DNA from: Roseibium sp. MMSF_3412
Lineage (GTDB): Bacteria > Pseudomonadota > Alphaproteobacteria > Rhizobiales > Stappiaceae
DNA length: 64,000 nt
Assembly: GCF_030733265.1 (NCBI RefSeq)
Contig: NZ_JASHJI010000021.1
Location: forward strand, 49,780 to 113,779
Reading direction: 5' to 3'
The notes below the pieces were generated by a model. The model worked only from the letters and a program-made list of their open reading frames with translations. It had not been told where the DNA came from and searched no databases. The translations under genes and the position numbers were made by a program. Positions 61,976-64,000 of the stretch are shown piece by piece (the first letter of the stretch is position 1; each line of letters begins with the position of its first letter).

Positions 61976-62056
61976 GATCTTCTCCTCCCGACACTGTCTT
62001 TTTTGCGGCAGACTGTCGCAATGTTCTGCGTTCTCTTGCTAACCTCGATGACAAGA

Positions 62057-62083
62057 GTTGAATGACTCTCGCTCTAATTCAAT
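62057..62083. promoter_or_regulatory. Dyad in the FAH/GntR divergent region
   Basis: TTGAAT (62058-62063) and ATTCAA (62077-62082) form a 6-bp dyad with a 13-base spacer, in the 135-base gap between the FAH and GntR genes. Possible GntR operator; weak. Confidence 0.3.
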
Positions 62084-62110
62084 CAACCAATCAGCAAATT
62101 GGGTGGCGAT

Positions 62111-62806
62111 ATGAACGAGACAGCCGAACTGTCACAAAGACTGCGTGACCTGATCGACAGTGCCGGATATCGGTTGAACGACCGCATCCTGCCCGAGCGC
62201 GAACTGTGCAAACGCCTGGACACGACACGCAACCAACTGCGCAAGGCCCTTGCCGACCTGGAAGCGCAGGGGTTGATCTGGCGGCACGTCGGACGGGGCA
62301 CGTTTGTCGGCTCAAGGCCCGTCCTGAACCTTCAGGACGTGACCTACCTTCGCGACCAGATCAAGCCGGAACAGGTGGTCACGGTCCGCTACAACATCGA
62401 GCCCGAACTGGCGCGGCTCGCGGCCCTGAATGCGAGCAAATCTGATTGTAAACAAATGAAAATTTGCGCTGAGAAGTGTCGTGAAGCAAAAGATTGGCGC
62501 GCTTACGAAGCGTGGGACAACAAGTTGCACCACGTCATCGCACGCGGCACGCGCAATCAGCTCTACCTGTATTTTTTCGAAACGCTGAACTCGGTGCGCC
62601 GGTCAATTGTCTGGGGCCAGCCGCGCGATACGCGCAAGCCCGTGCCCGGCTATACCAGCTTCATAGAACACGATGCGATCGTGCGCGCGATCACGGCCAG
62701 AAACGGAGAGCTGGCCATGCAAATGATGCAGCAACACCTGCGCTCGGTTTACTCACGGATGATGCCGGAAGTCGTTTTGGGCGGGAATGGAGCTCAACCA
62801 ATCTGA
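62111..62806 (+). CDS. GntR-family regulator with FCD domain
   Basis: 231 aa from the ATG at 62111, with GGTGGCGAT upstream; a TTG at 62099 is less likely. Winged helix ILPERELCKRLDTTRNQLRKALADLEAQGLIWRHVGRGTFV (about 22-63), then an FCD-type domain (IEPELARLAALNAS; WDNKLHHVIARGTRN; YTSFIEHDAIVRAITARNG) with metal-binding histidines. It likely controls the divergent FAH-ABC-Ldh2 operon and the FAH gene downstream. Confidence 0.9.
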   Translation: MNETAELSQRLRDLIDSAGYRLNDRILPERELCKRLDTTRNQLRKALADLEAQGLIWRHVGRGTFVGSRPVLNLQDVTYLRDQIKPEQVVTVRYNIEPELARLAALNASKSDCKQMKICAEKCREAKDWRAYEAWDNKLHHVIARGTRNQLYLYFFETLNSVRRSIVWGQPRDTRKPVPGYTSFIEHDAIVRAITARNGELAMQMMQQHLRSVYSRMMPEVVLGGNGAQPI

Positions 62807-62939
62807 GAAATGGTTGGCCCAAACTCGTTGCCAACGCGTTTATTTTTTGCGCATTCGGTCCAAGTCATTAAACGAGCGGTCCCAAATCGGTATCGCGAGC
62901 CCGCAGGCCAGCGACAACAGACCGCAAGCGAGGAAAACG

Positions 62940-63623
62940 ATGTCTGAGCATGTTATCGAGACACCAAAGGTTCACACCATTCCCACGAGCGACGGGGGAG
63001 CATTTCCGGTTCGCCGTGTGTACTGCATCGGCCGGAACTTTGCAGCGCATGCTGTTGAAATGGGGCACGACCCGAATCGCGAACCGCCTTTCTTTTTTCA
63101 GAAGAACCCAAATAATCTCGATGCTTCGGGCGAATTTCCCTACCCCCCTCACACATCTGACGTCCATCACGAGGTCGAACTCCTGGTCGGACTGAAGAGC
63201 GGTGGTACAAACATCGCCCTGTCTGATGCGCTCAACCACGTCTGGGGTTACGGCGTGTCGCTGGACATGACACGGAGAGACCTGCAGGGCGAGATGAAAA
63301 AGATGGGACGCCCATGGGAAATAGGCAAAGCCTTCGAACGGTCCGGGCCAGTGGGCCCGTTGCATCCGGTGTCCGATGTCGGTCACCCCGACCAGGGCCG
63401 GATTGCGCTGACGGTCAATGGCGACCTGCGGCAGGAAGGTGATTTGAACCAGATGATCTGGAAGGTACCTGAAATGATCTCCTATCTTTCGGAGTATTTC
63501 GAACTCGCGGCGGGGGATGTGATCATGGCCGGGACCCCGTCAGGTGTAAATGCGGTGGAGCCGGGCGATACCATGGAAGCAAGCATCGATTCCATCGGCA
63601 CACTGACCGTCAAGGTCGTCTGA
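62940..63623 (+). CDS. Fumarylpyruvate hydrolase-like FAH family protein
   Basis: 227 aa from the ATG at 62940, after GCGAGGAAAACG; an ATG at 62787 lies inside the GntR gene. The opening FPVRRVYCIGRNFAAHAVEMGHDPNREPPFFFQKN resembles fumarylpyruvate hydrolases of the gentisate route. Metal ligands E78, E80 (HHEVELLVG) and D109 (SLDMTRRD) are present, as is AGTPSGVNAV. No gentisate dioxygenase is nearby, so the acylpyruvate substrate is open. Confidence 0.92.
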   Translation: MSEHVIETPKVHTIPTSDGGAFPVRRVYCIGRNFAAHAVEMGHDPNREPPFFFQKNPNNLDASGEFPYPPHTSDVHHEVELLVGLKSGGTNIALSDALNHVWGYGVSLDMTRRDLQGEMKKMGRPWEIGKAFERSGPVGPLHPVSDVGHPDQGRIALTVNGDLRQEGDLNQMIWKVPEMISYLSEYFELAAGDVIMAGTPSGVNAVEPGDTMEASIDSIGTLTVKVV

Positions 63624-64000
63624 AACCTGAAGCGAGGCCGGCGCGTGCTGTTTGAACTTGCTCAGAACAGCCACCCCCCGGTGGATGACACGCTCAATCG
63701 TCGTGAAAAGGGCCCAACAGATCCGACCTGGGCAGATCGGAAAATCCAGGCGGACGTACTCCGTTGCCTTTTGGCCTCCAACGTTGCTATTGGGCGCAAG
63801 GGTAGTGCCTCAGGATTGCGCGCACCAGGACTGGCGCAAAGATTGGTGCTTTGCGGGTCGTCCGATCCGCCGCCGCTTGAACGGATCAGCCCGAGTTGCG
63901 CCTTCTTTTGGGGCCAACCATAGAAAAAGTCCGCAGGCATTTGGCGTGCGGGCTGATTTTGGTTTCGTGCGCAGGATTTGGTGTTTTTCTGCCCCGTTGC
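63624..64000. other. Window end without a supported gene
   Basis: 377 bases. Two overlapping short open frames on opposite strands (63645-63923 and 63662-63940) have no family resemblance I recognise and no convincing ribosome-binding site. A possible weak terminator, AGTCCGCA, 11-base loop, TGCGGGCT followed by GATTTT, is at 63928-63960. It may belong to a repeat or to a gene running off the window. Confidence 0.4.

Noticed and set aside
1..64000. CRISPR arrays, insertion sequences, prophage genes, secondary-metabolite synthases
   Set aside because: No regularly spaced repeats, transposase, integrase or modular synthase seen on either strand.

Overview
The window is GC-rich, tightly packed bacterial DNA. 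Gene families, gene order and codon style suggest a metabolically versatile marine or soil alphaproteobacterium, with a Rhodobacterales/Stappiaceae (Roseibium/Labrenzia-like) feel. That placement is inferred from TTT, TRAP and FrcBCA-type transporters, LysR density and GC-rich third codon positions; no rRNA or housekeeping marker is present. I see no tRNA, rRNA, CRISPR array, transposase or phage gene.

Layout. (1) 1-2.8 kb: end of a stress operon (DUF444/YeaH, SpoVR). (2) 2.8-6.3 kb: tcuR with divergent tcuAB for tricarballylate oxidation. (3) 6.3-11.7 kb: multicopper oxidase, a membrane-anchored LuxR-type protein, a homocysteine S-methyltransferase, a LysR regulator, cytochrome c' and a DUF5519 protein. 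(4) 11.7-20.5 kb: TctDE two-component system divergent from a tripartite tricarboxylate transporter (TctC and a TctA-TctB fusion), followed by an isopropylmalate/isocitrate-type dehydrogenase, a PrpF isomerase, a 77-aa coupled protein and a 2-hydroxyacid dehydrogenase. (5) 20.5-21.8 kb: LysR and a divergent DUF1330 protein, closed by a strong terminator. (6) 22.4-32.1 kb: amino-acid-type ABC transporter with a full hydantoin route (hydantoinase, D-carbamoylase, racemase), plus a flavin-reductase-like protein, a DapA-like lyase, an SDR without the Tyr-Lys pair, and a LysR. (7) 32.3-46.8 kb: sugar or polyol region, with a LacI repressor and two clear palindromic operators before SDR, Gfo/Idh/MocA, TIM-barrel and ABC genes, facing a second FrcBCA-like ABC set with an SGNH hydrolase and a ROK regulator. 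(8) 46.8-57.1 kb: TRAP transporter with CoA-transferase, crotonase-fold, HbpS/GlcG and serine-glyoxylate-type aminotransferase genes, divergent from a 963-aa FAD/Fe-S 2-hydroxyacid dehydrogenase and a GntR regulator. (9) 57.2-63.6 kb: Ldh2-type dehydrogenase, Tau/Ssu-type ABC transporter, two fumarylacetoacetase-family enzymes and a GntR regulator.

The theme is an accessory catabolic island. Six uptake systems (TTT, TRAP, amino-acid ABC, two sugar ABC, Tau-type ABC) each sit beside enzymes and a dedicated regulator. Four of the solute-binding-protein genes are followed, before the next transporter gene, by a GC-rich stem-loop, a likely shared device for making excess binding protein. The best candidates for undescribed biology are the extended hydantoin cluster, the TTT/PrpF/dehydrogenase cluster near tcuAB, and the TRAP/CoA-transferase/crotonase/FAD-Fe-S cluster.
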